Of a stretch of 64,000 nucleotides of DNA, positions 56,216 through 64,000 are shown in pieces. The first letter of the stretch is position 1; each line of letters begins with the position of its first letter. The notes beneath the pieces were generated by a model. The model searched no databases and was not told the DNA's origin. It saw only the letters and a program-made list of their open reading frames with translations. The translations under genes and the position numbers were made by a program. The stretch is from JAKAGZ01 sp963772675. GTDB taxonomy: Bacteria > Bacteroidota > Ignavibacteria > Ignavibacteriales > Ignavibacteriaceae. Location: contig CAVYYF010000011.1 of NCBI GenBank assembly GCA_963772675.1, forward strand, positions 62,001 to 126,000, given 5' to 3'.

Positions 56216-57007
56216 ATGAGATATTATATAATTGTATTATTGATTTTTCTTGCTGTCATCCAATTAAGAGCTCAGAGTTCTATAAAAAAAACTTTTTATC
56301 CTGATGGCAAACTGAAATCCGAAATATCGTATTCTGACAGCGTACGAGATGGAGTTGCTAAAATTTACTATGAAAATGGGAACTTAAAAGAAGAAAGAAA
56401 TTATGTAAACGGTAAGGTTGAGGGCACGGTTAAACTTTATCACAAGGATGGAAAACTTTCTGAGATATTTTCGTTGCTTGATGGAAAGAGAGATGGGACA
56501 ACATCTTTATTTGATTCTACAGGTACTTATGCCAGTGATATTTCATACACTTCCGGGAAGCAGGATGAACGAAGTTTGAATATGGATTCATCTGAAAAGC
56601 TGGACTCATCTTTTGAGGGTAAAAAGCATTCCTTAAGAAATTTGAACACCGAAAGATCAGGCCCACCGGATTTAGTTGATATTCAGAGCAGCAGTGATCC
56701 CGCATACTTTGTTAAGCTTGATGTTGAATCCCGGCCCGTAGGGGGAATGGCGGGCATATATAGCAGACTCGTTTACCCGGATGAAGTTTTAAAAAATAAG
56801 ATTCAGGGAACTGTAGTGGTATTAACCTTTATAAATAAGAGGGGGGACGTTGATGAAATGACGGTGATAAAAGGAATTGATAACGAATGTAATGAGGCGG
56901 CAAAGAATGCGATTCGATATACTAAGTTCCATCCCGGATTTATAAAAGGGGCTCCGGTTAAATCACAACTTAAAATTTTTATTGATTTTAGAGGTTACAG
57001 GAACTAA
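56216..57007 (+). CDS. MORN-repeat protein with TonB C-terminal domain
   Basis: 263 residues from the ATG at 56216. A signal peptide ends RAQ (residue 19). Residues 24-110 hold YwqK/MORN-like repeats (FYPDGKLKSEISYSDSVRDG, YYENGNLKEERNYVNGKVEG, YHKDGKLSEIFSLLDGKRDG). A linker of Ser-rich residues leads to a TonB C-terminal domain (RLVYPDEVLKNKIQGTVVVL, ECNEAAKNAIRYTKFHPGFI). With no cytoplasmic-membrane anchor other than the signal peptide, it may be periplasmic and not a classic energy transducer. Converges on pdxB with a five-base gap. Confidence 0.8.
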   Translation: MRYYIIVLLIFLAVIQLRAQSSIKKTFYPDGKLKSEISYSDSVRDGVAKIYYENGNLKEERNYVNGKVEGTVKLYHKDGKLSEIFSLLDGKRDGTTSLFDSTGTYASDISYTSGKQDERSLNMDSSEKLDSSFEGKKHSLRNLNTERSGPPDLVDIQSSSDPAYFVKLDVESRPVGGMAGIYSRLVYPDEVLKNKIQGTVVVLTFINKRGDVDEMTVIKGIDNECNEAAKNAIRYTKFHPGFIKGAPVKSQLKIFIDFRGYRN

Positions 57008-57012
57008 TTAAC

Positions 57013-58152
57013 TTATTTCTCCACGTTGAATCTCAAGGTGTTAAGAATTTCTTCGAGCTCCTTATTGTTAGAATCTAATCTTACTTTATAATTAGTAAAC
57101 TCTCTTCTTAGCAAGTAATTTTTTCTGAGTGAGTCGAAATAATTTCCCCTTTCTTTGCCATCAAATTCATTAATCTTCCTTACATTGAAATCATCTTTCC
57201 TGATATTGTAAATAGAGGAAAAGATTTTATGAAGAGATTGCTGCAACTCAGTGTTGGAAATAGTGATCTTATCAATAACAGAGGGGAGTTGAGGAAACCA
57301 GGATGAAGAAATTTTCAGGTAATTACATAGTGCTTTGTATAAAATCACAGTTCCGTTTACTTTGCCTTCGAGTGAGTAACCTGCTATATGTGGGGTAGCA
57401 ATTCTTACTTTGTTTAGCAAATCCCTATTTATGTTTGGCTCATTTTCCCAGACATCAAGAATAACAGAGAGTTTCTTTTGGGAAATAATTTTTGCAAGGG
57501 CATCGTTATCAATTACAGAACCACGGGAGGAGTTAATTAAAATTGTTCCATCTTTCAATTTATTAAGCCTTGCTTTATCGAACAAATGATGTGTTTTATC
57601 AATTCCTTGTTTAATCAAAGGGACGTGAATTGTAATAATGTCAGCCTGCATTAATTCATCCAATTCGAGGTATTCGTCGGAATTTGATTTTCGTTTTAAA
57701 GGGGGATCATTTTTGAGCACCTTCACTCCCAGAGTATTTGCTGTTCGCGCAACACGGCTTCCAATATTTCCAACGCCAACAATTCCCATTGTTTTATTTT
57801 TTAGAGTAAGCTTTTGTTCTTCAGCTATTTGGTAGAGTGCTGTAAAAACATATTCCTTTACCGCTTCAGAATTACACCCTGCAGCATCGGTAAAAAATAG
57901 GTTGTTACTTGTTAGATAATCTTTATCTATATGGTCACTGCCGATTGTGGCGGTGCCCACAAACTTAACCTTTGTTCCGGCTAATAATGATTCATTAACC
58001 TGAGTAACCGATCGGACAAGCAAAACATCGGCGCCGAGAAGATCATTTTTCGAAATCTTTCTGCCGGGTAGCACTGTAAGCGTACCAAAACCGGAAAAAG
58101 CTTCTTTTACGAATTCAATATTTTCATCAGCAACTATTTTTATCATTTCCAT
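57013..58152 (-). CDS. pdxB: 4-phosphoerythronate dehydrogenase
   Basis: 379 residues of the D-isomer-specific 2-hydroxyacid dehydrogenase family. PdxB marks include the N-terminal KIVADENIEFVKEAFSGFG, VLLVRSVTQVNESLL, the NAD motif GIVGVGNIGSRVARTANTLG, catalytic region INSSRGSVIDNDAL, TPHIAGYSLEGKVNGT with the active histidine, and the extra C-terminal dimerisation domain. It acts in the deoxyxylulose-5-phosphate-independent branch of pyridoxal phosphate synthesis. The start could be the first or third codon. Confidence 0.93.
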   Translation of the reverse strand: MEMIKIVADENIEFVKEAFSGFGTLTVLPGRKISKNDLLGADVLLVRSVTQVNESLLAGTKVKFVGTATIGSDHIDKDYLTSNNLFFTDAAGCNSEAVKEYVFTALYQIAEEQKLTLKNKTMGIVGVGNIGSRVARTANTLGVKVLKNDPPLKRKSNSDEYLELDELMQADIITIHVPLIKQGIDKTHHLFDKARLNKLKDGTILINSSRGSVIDNDALAKIISQKKLSVILDVWENEPNINRDLLNKVRIATPHIAGYSLEGKVNGTVILYKALCNYLKISSSWFPQLPSVIDKITISNTELQQSLHKIFSSIYNIRKDDFNVRKINEFDGKERGNYFDSLRKNYLLRREFTNYKVRLDSNNKELEEILNTLRFNVEK

Positions 58153-58313
58153 CTCTTGTTTTTATACCGGTTAATAAATTACCTTTTTGATAATAATTGT
58201 ATTTTCAGGTATTAACAATTATCTTTGCTTACCTATAAAATCAAATTAACACCTCTAAAATATGTAAAAACTAAATTTAATATTCTGTTCACTTAAAATT
58301 AAGGAGCGAAAAG

Positions 58314-59693
58314 ATGCTAAGCCAGCTGCTTCAACCCGAGATCATATCATTAATTGAAGAAAGAAAACTTAGCACTCTTAAAGAGATACTAAGTGAATGG
58401 ACTCCCGCCGATATAGCAGAATTAATTTCTCAAATAAGCGACAACGATCAGGCAATTGTGTTCAGGCTACTTCCTAATCCATTGGCTGCAGATACTTTTG
58501 AATATCTTGAATTTGAACAACAAATGAATCTTCTCAAAGCAATGGGAAAAGGAGAAGTAGCTAATGTACTAAATGAGATGTCCCCGGATGACAGAACCGC
58601 ATTATTTGAAGACATGCCCAGCTCCGCAGCGAAACAATTAATTACTTTACTTTCGTCCGAGGAAAGGAAAATTGCACAGACATTGCTTGGTTATCCCGAG
58701 AACAGTGTTGGTCGATTGATGACTCCGGATTACCTGGCTGTAAAACCCGAGTGGACAGTGAGTGAGTCCTTGAACTATATAAGGGAAAATGGAAAAGACA
58801 GTGAAACAATAAACATAGTTTTTGTTGTTGATAATAAGGGAAAGTTAGTTGATGACATTCGAATAAGAGAATTTTTGTTAAAACCACTTGAGACCCATGT
58901 TCTTGATTTAATGGATGAAAATTTCGTTGCACTTCATGTTACAGATGATCAGGAAACTGCTGTAGAAATATTTAAAAAATATGATAGAATCGCTCTTCCG
59001 GTTATTGATTCACATGGGGTACTTATAGGACTTGTCACTGTGGATGATGTTCTGGATGTAGCAGAAGAAGAAGCAACGGAAGATATACATAAACTTGGTG
59101 GTATGGAAGCGTTAGATGAATCATATTCAACCATTTCATTTAAAAATATGATTAAAAAAAGAGCCGGGTGGCTTGCGATACTTTTTATTGGTGAAATGTT
59201 TACTGCTACAGCAATGGGTTTTTTTGAAGGTGAATTAAGTAAAGCCATTGTGTTAGGATTATTTATTCCTTTAATAATTTCAAGCGGGGGTAATTCCGGT
59301 TCACAGGCCTCAACGTTGGTAATTCGTGCTCTTTCTTTGGGAGATGTAACAATAAAGGATTGGTTTTTTGTAATGCGCCGTGAATTTATTTCCGGATTGG
59401 TTTTGGGAGCCATACTTGCGGTTATCGGATTTTTGAGAATCTCGATTTGGCAGGCTACAAGTGGAATGTATGGAGTTCACTGGATACTTGTTGCTTTTAC
59501 AGTAAGCTTTGCCTTAATCGGAGTTGTTTTGTGGGGGACGCTTGCCGGTTCAATGCTGCCAATTATTTTGAAAAAATTCGGTGCGGATCCGGCAGCATCT
59601 TCTGCACCACTGGTTGCAACATTAGTTGATGTAACCGGGCTCATTATTTATTTCACTGTTGCAATATTAATTATGCGTGGTACACTCTTATAA
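58314..59693 (+). CDS. mgtE: Magnesium transporter MgtE
   Basis: 459 residues. The cytoplasmic MgtE N domain (ADIAELISQISDNDQAIVFR, MSPDDRTALFEDMPSSAAKQ), two CBS domains (GRLMTPDYLAVKPEWTVSES, VLIGLVTVDDVLDV) and five membrane segments are complete. The pore motif LIISSGGNSGSQAS with a DP or SGG turn is present, and the end of the family pattern DPAASSAPLVATLVDVTGLI is clear. Ribosome-binding site AAGGAG. No M-box riboswitch was seen in the 161-base leader. Confidence 0.96.
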   Translation: MLSQLLQPEIISLIEERKLSTLKEILSEWTPADIAELISQISDNDQAIVFRLLPNPLAADTFEYLEFEQQMNLLKAMGKGEVANVLNEMSPDDRTALFEDMPSSAAKQLITLLSSEERKIAQTLLGYPENSVGRLMTPDYLAVKPEWTVSESLNYIRENGKDSETINIVFVVDNKGKLVDDIRIREFLLKPLETHVLDLMDENFVALHVTDDQETAVEIFKKYDRIALPVIDSHGVLIGLVTVDDVLDVAEEEATEDIHKLGGMEALDESYSTISFKNMIKKRAGWLAILFIGEMFTATAMGFFEGELSKAIVLGLFIPLIISSGGNSGSQASTLVIRALSLGDVTIKDWFFVMRREFISGLVLGAILAVIGFLRISIWQATSGMYGVHWILVAFTVSFALIGVVLWGTLAGSMLPIILKKFGADPAASSAPLVATLVDVTGLIIYFTVAILIMRGTLL

Positions 59694-59784
59694 AAACAGT
59701 TTTCAAAGTTAAGCTAGAATTCCTTGTTCTTATTATTATACTTATTTTTAGGGTTACAACTGCAGAAAAATTAAAGGAAATTAA

Positions 59785-60651
59785 ATGAAGGGAATTATTC
59801 TTGCGGGTGGCTCCGGTACCCGTCTTTACCCGGTAACAAAAGTCTATAGTAAGCAATTGGCGCTCATTTATGATAAGCCACTGATATATTATCCCATCTC
59901 AGTTTTAATGCTTGCTGGAATAAGAGAAATATTAATAATTTCGGATAAGGGAACGATTCCTCTATACAAAAAATTATTTGATGATGGATCACAGCTGGGG
60001 ATGAAAATAACTTACGCTATTCAAAAAGCACCAAAAGGAATTGCGGAGGCTTTTATTATCGGGGAGAAATTTATTGGGAAGGATAGTGTAACTTTAGTTT
60101 TAGGCGATAATATTTTTTACGGTAATTTGAATTTCCTTTATAATGGAATAAATAATAATTTAGGTGCAACAATTTTTGGCTACCAGGTTCGGGATCCCCA
60201 AAGATACGGTGTGGTCGAATTTAATAAAGAAGGAAAAGCTATATCGATTGAAGAAAAACCAAGGAGACCTAAATCCAACTACGCTGTACCAGGAATTTAT
60301 ATTTTCAATAATGAAGTTGTCAGGATTGCAAAAAGCCTTAAACCTTCTGCCAGGGGAGAAATTGAAATTACAGATGTAAATAAAGATTATATGCAAAGAG
60401 AAAAACTACACGTTGAAAAAATAGGACGGGGTATTGCATGGCTTGATACAGGTACTCCGGAAGCGTTGCTCAAAGCATCTAATTTCTTTGGATTAATTGA
60501 GGAAAGACAGGGTTTAAAAGTTGCCTGCATTGAAGAAATTGCTTACCACAAAAAGTTTATTGATCGTAAAAAATATGATAAGCTTATTTCCACAATACCT
60601 AATTCTATGTATAAATACTATCTGCTAAATTTATTGAAAACTGATTTCTAA
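59785..60651 (+). CDS. rfbA: Glucose-1-phosphate thymidylyltransferase
   Basis: 288 residues. The NTP-binding signature LAGGSGTRLYPVTKVYSKQL and the metal motif VLGDNIFYG are followed by GYQVRDPQRYGVVEF and ITDVNKDYMQ, all RfbA-type. It makes dTDP-glucose from glucose 1-phosphate. It starts the nucleotide-sugar cluster and lies two bases before rfbC. The next enzyme of the pathway, dTDP-glucose 4,6-dehydratase, is not in the window. Confidence 0.95.
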   Translation: MKGIILAGGSGTRLYPVTKVYSKQLALIYDKPLIYYPISVLMLAGIREILIISDKGTIPLYKKLFDDGSQLGMKITYAIQKAPKGIAEAFIIGEKFIGKDSVTLVLGDNIFYGNLNFLYNGINNNLGATIFGYQVRDPQRYGVVEFNKEGKAISIEEKPRRPKSNYAVPGIYIFNNEVVRIAKSLKPSARGEIEITDVNKDYMQREKLHVEKIGRGIAWLDTGTPEALLKASNFFGLIEERQGLKVACIEEIAYHKKFIDRKKYDKLISTIPNSMYKYYLLNLLKTDF

Positions 60652-60653
60652 TT

Positions 60654-61199
60654 ATGAAAATTGAAAAAACAAACTTTGATGGTATATTAATTATTCAACC
60701 AGATATATTTGAAGACAGTAGAGGGCTTTTTTTTGAATCTTTTAATAAGGAAAAATATGAGAAAGGGGGCATTGCGGATAAGTTTGTTCAGGATAATATT
60801 TCAAAATCATGCCAGAACACTATAAGAGGTTTGCATCTTCAAATAGGAGAAAAAGCACAGGGGAAACTATGCCAGGTTATTTCAGGGAGCGTCCTTGATA
60901 TAGCTGTTGACGTCCGGGCACAATCACCAAAGTTCGGAAAATATTTTTCAATTGAATTATCTGATGAAAATCGCTTGCAGCTATGGATTCCTAAAGGTTT
61001 TGCTCATGGCTTTTTGGTCCTCTCTGAAGCGTCGATATTTTCATATAAATGCACAGAGATTTATGATAAGGAGAGTGAACGATCTATTTTATTTAATGAT
61101 CCGGACTTAGATATTAATTGGGGAATTGAAAGTCCTATAGTTTCACCTAAAGACCTTAATGCATTAACTTTCCAACAATTCAAATCTCAAAACTTATAA
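60654..61199 (+). CDS. rfbC: dTDP-4-dehydrorhamnose 3,5-epimerase
   Basis: 181 residues of the RmlC cupin family. Visible motifs are the active-site region TIRGLHLQIGEKAQGKLCQV, WIPKGFAHGFLVLSE with the conserved His, and DPDLDINWGI near the end. It converts dTDP-4-keto-6-deoxyglucose to the L-rhamnose precursor. It is cotranscribed with rfbA. Confidence 0.95.
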   Translation: MKIEKTNFDGILIIQPDIFEDSRGLFFESFNKEKYEKGGIADKFVQDNISKSCQNTIRGLHLQIGEKAQGKLCQVISGSVLDIAVDVRAQSPKFGKYFSIELSDENRLQLWIPKGFAHGFLVLSEASIFSYKCTEIYDKESERSILFNDPDLDINWGIESPIVSPKDLNALTFQQFKSQNL

Positions 61200-61291
61200 A
61201 AATAAGTGCAAAGACTATCTTGTTTTTTTCCATTTTCCCTGTTTTATAACTAACTTTACCTATTAAAATAGAAAATGTGGAGATTAAATAA

Positions 61292-62458
61292 ATGGAAGTA
61301 CCATTATTAGATCTAAAACTTCAGTATCAGTCACTTAAAAAAGAATTGAATGAAGCACTATTAAAAACTGCTGAGTCTCAGCATTTCATTCTTGGCCCTG
61401 AAGTTGAAAAGATGGAAAAAGCCTTTTGTGATTACCTTAATTGCAAAAGAGCAATCGGGGTTTCTTCTGGTACGGATGCTTTGCTGCTTGCTTTAATGGG
61501 AATTGACATTGGACGGGGAGATGAAGTTATAGTTCCTACATATTCGTTTTTCGCAACTGCGGGTGTAGTATCCAGGTTAAACGCCACTCCGGTTTTTGTG
61601 GATAGTGACCCAGTTACTTTTAATATTGATCCTTTAAATATTGAAAAGAAGATTACAAAAAAAACGAAAGCTATCATTCCGGTTCATCTTTATGGTCAGA
61701 GTTGTGATATGGATAAGATTATGGAAATTGCACACTCACGGAACTTGAAAGTTATTGAGGATGCAGCGCAGGCAATAGGAGTACAATACAAAGATGGAAA
61801 ATTTGTTGGAACTATTGGTGATATTGGGTGTTATTCATTTTTCCCAAGCAAAAATCTGGGTTGTTTCGGCGACGGAGGGTTAAATGTTACTAATGATGAA
61901 AAATTAGGTGAGCACTTACATATATTGAGAGTTCACGGAGGTTATCCCAAATATTATCATAAGTTCATCGGGGGTAATTTCAGAATTGATGCTATACAAT
62001 CTGCTGTGATTAATATTAAACTGCCGCATCTCGATGGATGGTCAGAACAAAGAAGAGAAAATGCAGAGACCTATAACAAGTTGTTTATAGAAGCAGGGTT
62101 GGCAGAGGAAACAGGAAAAATTAAATTTGACGAAAAAAATAAAGTGCTTCTTCCAAAAGCAGTATACAAAGATTCAGGCGTTAATAATTATCATATTTTT
62201 AATCAATACATTGTTCGTGTTGAAATGCGCGATGAATTGAGAAAGTTCTTAAGTGAAAATGAAATTGGGAATGAAATTTACTATCCTGTACCGTTTCATT
62301 TACAGGAATGTTTTGCAAATCTGGGATATAGCAAAGGCGATTTTCCTGTTGCTGAGTCCGCTGCTGCTTCTTCTATTGCGTTACCGATATATCCGGAGCT
62401 AAGTGAAGATCAGATATCATTCGTTGTTAGTAAGATTAAAGAATTCATTAATAGATAA
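61292..62458 (+). CDS. DegT/DnrJ/EryC1/StrS-type sugar aminotransferase
   Basis: 388 residues. The family start VPLLDLKLQYQSLKKELNEA, VSSGTDALLLALMG, VIEDAAQAIGVQY and the Schiff-base lysine in CYSFFPSKNLGCFGDGG are all present. It adds an amino group to a keto-sugar nucleotide for surface polysaccharide. Whether the substrate is dTDP- or GDP-linked is open, since both pathways surround it. Confidence 0.93.
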   Translation: MEVPLLDLKLQYQSLKKELNEALLKTAESQHFILGPEVEKMEKAFCDYLNCKRAIGVSSGTDALLLALMGIDIGRGDEVIVPTYSFFATAGVVSRLNATPVFVDSDPVTFNIDPLNIEKKITKKTKAIIPVHLYGQSCDMDKIMEIAHSRNLKVIEDAAQAIGVQYKDGKFVGTIGDIGCYSFFPSKNLGCFGDGGLNVTNDEKLGEHLHILRVHGGYPKYYHKFIGGNFRIDAIQSAVINIKLPHLDGWSEQRRENAETYNKLFIEAGLAEETGKIKFDEKNKVLLPKAVYKDSGVNNYHIFNQYIVRVEMRDELRKFLSENEIGNEIYYPVPFHLQECFANLGYSKGDFPVAESAAASSIALPIYPELSEDQISFVVSKIKEFINR

Positions 62459-62468
62459 ATTTTAGTAA

Positions 62469-63428
62469 ATGGTTGATTATAAAAATCATAAAATTTACAT
62501 AGCGGGTCACAAGGGAATGGTCGGATCTGCGATAACAAGAGAGCTTGAGTCTGCCGGATACAAAAATCTTATATACAAAAGCTTTTCAGAATTAGATTTG
62601 ACACGCCAGGTTGAGGTAGAAAAATTTTTCGATAAAGAGAAACCGCAGGTAGTTATTATTGCCGCTGCAAAAGTTGGTGGAATTCTTGCTAACAATACTT
62701 ATCGGGCTGAGTTTATTTATGACAATTTGATGATAGAATCAAATTTGATTGATTCTTCTTATAAAGCAGGTGTTCAAAAATTAATATTTTTAGGTAGTTC
62801 CTGTATTTACCCAAAACTCGCGGCACAACCATTGAAGGAAGAATATCTTTTGTCAGATTATTTAGAATTTACTAACGAACCATATGCCGTTGCAAAAATT
62901 GCCGGCATTAAACTATGCGAAAATTACTTTCGTCAATATGGATGTGATTTTTATTCGGCGATGCCTACTAATCTTTACGGCCCGAATGACAATTATAATC
63001 TTGAAACGTCTCACGTGCTTCCTGCCTTAATTAGGAAATTTCACGAGGCTAAGGAAGCAAACAAACCTGAAGTAGTTCTTTGGGGAACCGGAAAACCTAA
63101 ACGAGAATTTTTATATGTCGATGACTTAGCTGAAGCAATGAGATTTTTGCTGGAAAATGTTGAAGCAAAGGATATCTACGAAAAGGAAATTTCGCATATC
63201 AACGTAGGTACTGGTGAAGATCTCACGATAACAGAATTAGCGAGCTTGATTGCGGAGATAACAGATTTTAATGGGAGAATCACATATGATGACTCCAAAC
63301 CTGATGGCACTCCAAGAAAATTGATGGATGTTTCCAGAATTAATAATCTGGGATGGAAATATAAAACTTCAATGAAAGATGGGATAGATAAAGCTTATAA
63401 CTGGTATTTGGAAAATAAAAACAAGTAA
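62469..63428 (+). CDS. fcl: GDP-L-fucose synthase
   Basis: 319 residues. The SDR start IYIAGHKGMVGSAITREL, the active-site block FLGSSCIYPKLAAQPLKEEY, and EPYAVAKIAGIKLCENYFRQ with Tyr/Lys are family marks. LYGPNDNYNLETSHVLPAL is also typical. It turns GDP-4-keto-6-deoxymannose into GDP-L-fucose and is paired here with gmd, which makes the substrate. Confidence 0.96.
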   Translation: MVDYKNHKIYIAGHKGMVGSAITRELESAGYKNLIYKSFSELDLTRQVEVEKFFDKEKPQVVIIAAAKVGGILANNTYRAEFIYDNLMIESNLIDSSYKAGVQKLIFLGSSCIYPKLAAQPLKEEYLLSDYLEFTNEPYAVAKIAGIKLCENYFRQYGCDFYSAMPTNLYGPNDNYNLETSHVLPALIRKFHEAKEANKPEVVLWGTGKPKREFLYVDDLAEAMRFLLENVEAKDIYEKEISHINVGTGEDLTITELASLIAEITDFNGRITYDDSKPDGTPRKLMDVSRINNLGWKYKTSMKDGIDKAYNWYLENKNK

Positions 63429-63443
63429 AATTTTAGGAAGAAA

Positions 63444-64000
63444 ATGAAAAAAGCTTTAATAACCGGAATTACAGGACAGGATGGGAGTTATCTAACAGAG
63501 ATTTTACTGGAAAAAGGATATGAAGTTCACGGTATAATCAGAAGAAGCAGTTCATTCAATACGGGACGAATCGATCACCTATATGGAAATAGAGAAATAT
63601 TGAATAGTAAAATGTTTCTTCATTACGGTGATCTTGTTGATACAAGTAACTTGAATCGCCTCCTTGAAAAAATTGAACCTGATGAAATATATAATCTTGC
63701 GGCCCAGAGTCACGTTAAAGTTTCTTTTGAATTACCGGATTATACTGGCCAGGTTGATGGGCTTGGAACATTGAGGTTTCTTGATGCGATTCGTGAGGTT
63801 GGATTAAGAAAGGTTAAATTTTATCAGGCATCAACCAGTGAGTTATTTGGTAAAGTTCAAGAAGTGCCACAGACTGAAAAGACTCCATTTTATCCTCGTT
63901 CACCTTATGGTGTCGCGAAACTTTACGGCTACTGGATAATCGTTAATTACCGTGAAGCATATGATCTTTTTGCGTGTAATGGAATTCTTTTTAATCACGA
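63444..64000 (+). CDS. gmd: GDP-mannose 4,6-dehydratase, 3' end cut by the window
   Basis: 185 codons from an ATG at 63444 with AGGAAG four bases upstream; the frame runs off the right edge. The family's ALITGITGQDGSYLTEILL, RRSSSFNTGRIDHLY, NLAAQSHVKVSFELP and the catalytic QASTSELFGKVQEVPQ are intact, followed by YPRSPYGVAKLYGYW with Tyr and Lys. The missing part is about half of the protein. It feeds fcl, whose gene is 15 bases upstream. Confidence 0.95.
   Translation, partial: MKKALITGITGQDGSYLTEILLEKGYEVHGIIRRSSSFNTGRIDHLYGNREILNSKMFLHYGDLVDTSNLNRLLEKIEPDEIYNLAAQSHVKVSFELPDYTGQVDGLGTLRFLDAIREVGLRKVKFYQASTSELFGKVQEVPQTEKTPFYPRSPYGVAKLYGYWIIVNYREAYDLFACNGILFNH

Noticed and set aside
58153..58313. 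M-box or other magnesium riboswitch before mgtE
   Set aside because: The leader is AT-rich and shows none of the conserved helices or motifs of that element.
1..64000. CRISPR arrays, insertion sequences, integrase, tRNA or prophage signals
   Set aside because: No regular direct-repeat array, transposase motif, terminal inverted repeats or cloverleaf was found by eye in any gap.

Overview
The window looks like a piece of an AT-rich chromosome from an Ignavibacteria-type member of the Bacteroidota/Ignavibacteriota. The best evidence is the set of type IX secretion (T9SS) C-terminal sorting domains built around YPNPFNPSTTIEFSIP and ending QTKKLMLMK, together with a PorV/PorQ-type outer-membrane protein, a SusC-like TonB receptor and a Bacteroides-style hybrid two-component regulator. 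Taxonomy is inferred from these families only. No tRNA, rRNA, CRISPR array, insertion sequence or integrase was found.

Left part (1-13.9 kb, all minus strand): the N-terminal two thirds of a YgfK-like flavoprotein; a restriction-modification pair; a broken small gene; three secreted beta-propeller or repeat proteins that share an almost identical T9SS sorting module and duplicated spacers; and a 1425-residue hybrid histidine kinase with AraC output.

13.9-24.4 kb (minus strand): a tight eleven-gene run ending in a strong bidirectional terminator. Its order is nucleotidyltransferase, MlaE, MlaF, MlaD, ATP-grasp enzyme, class III aminotransferase, CDP-alcohol phosphotransferase, Gfo/Idh oxidoreductase, LPG-synthase-type membrane protein, HAD phosphatase and inositol-3-phosphate synthase. 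The set reads as one pathway that makes, decorates and transports an inositol-based phospholipid. It is the most interesting part of the window.

24.4-33.9 kb (plus strand): a 1.1-kb leader region with a mini-ORF and hairpin, then a DUF4397 lipoprotein, a TonB-dependent receptor, a very large T9SS cargo protein and a PorV-like protein. This looks like one cell-surface expression unit.

33.9-48.1 kb: mixed housekeeping genes. They include rhomboid protease, MarC, a PLP decarboxylase, ADP-forming acetyl-CoA synthetase, TauE/SafE, pyruvate:ferredoxin oxidoreductase with a dihydroorotate-dehydrogenase-like partner, SixA and an SDR protein. The first set of enzymes suggests fermentative or anaerobic use of pyruvate through acetyl-CoA to acetate and ATP.

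48.1-57.0 kb (plus strand): a metal-handling and DNA-repair run. It holds a His/Met-rich exported protein, a DtxR-type regulator with a palindrome in its promoter, an NRAMP-UspA fusion, a ferritin-like/VIT1 fusion, exonuclease III, class II photolyase, TrhO, an HEAGH membrane protein and a MORN-TonB protein. Then follow pdxB (minus), mgtE, and a nucleotide-sugar cluster (rfbA, rfbC, a DegT aminotransferase, fcl, gmd) that runs off the right edge.

Seven genes are interrupted, with eight lesions in all. Six of the seven frame-changing lesions can be restored by adding or removing one base of a short homopolymer, which points to sequence error as much as to real decay. They are annotated here over their full restored spans.
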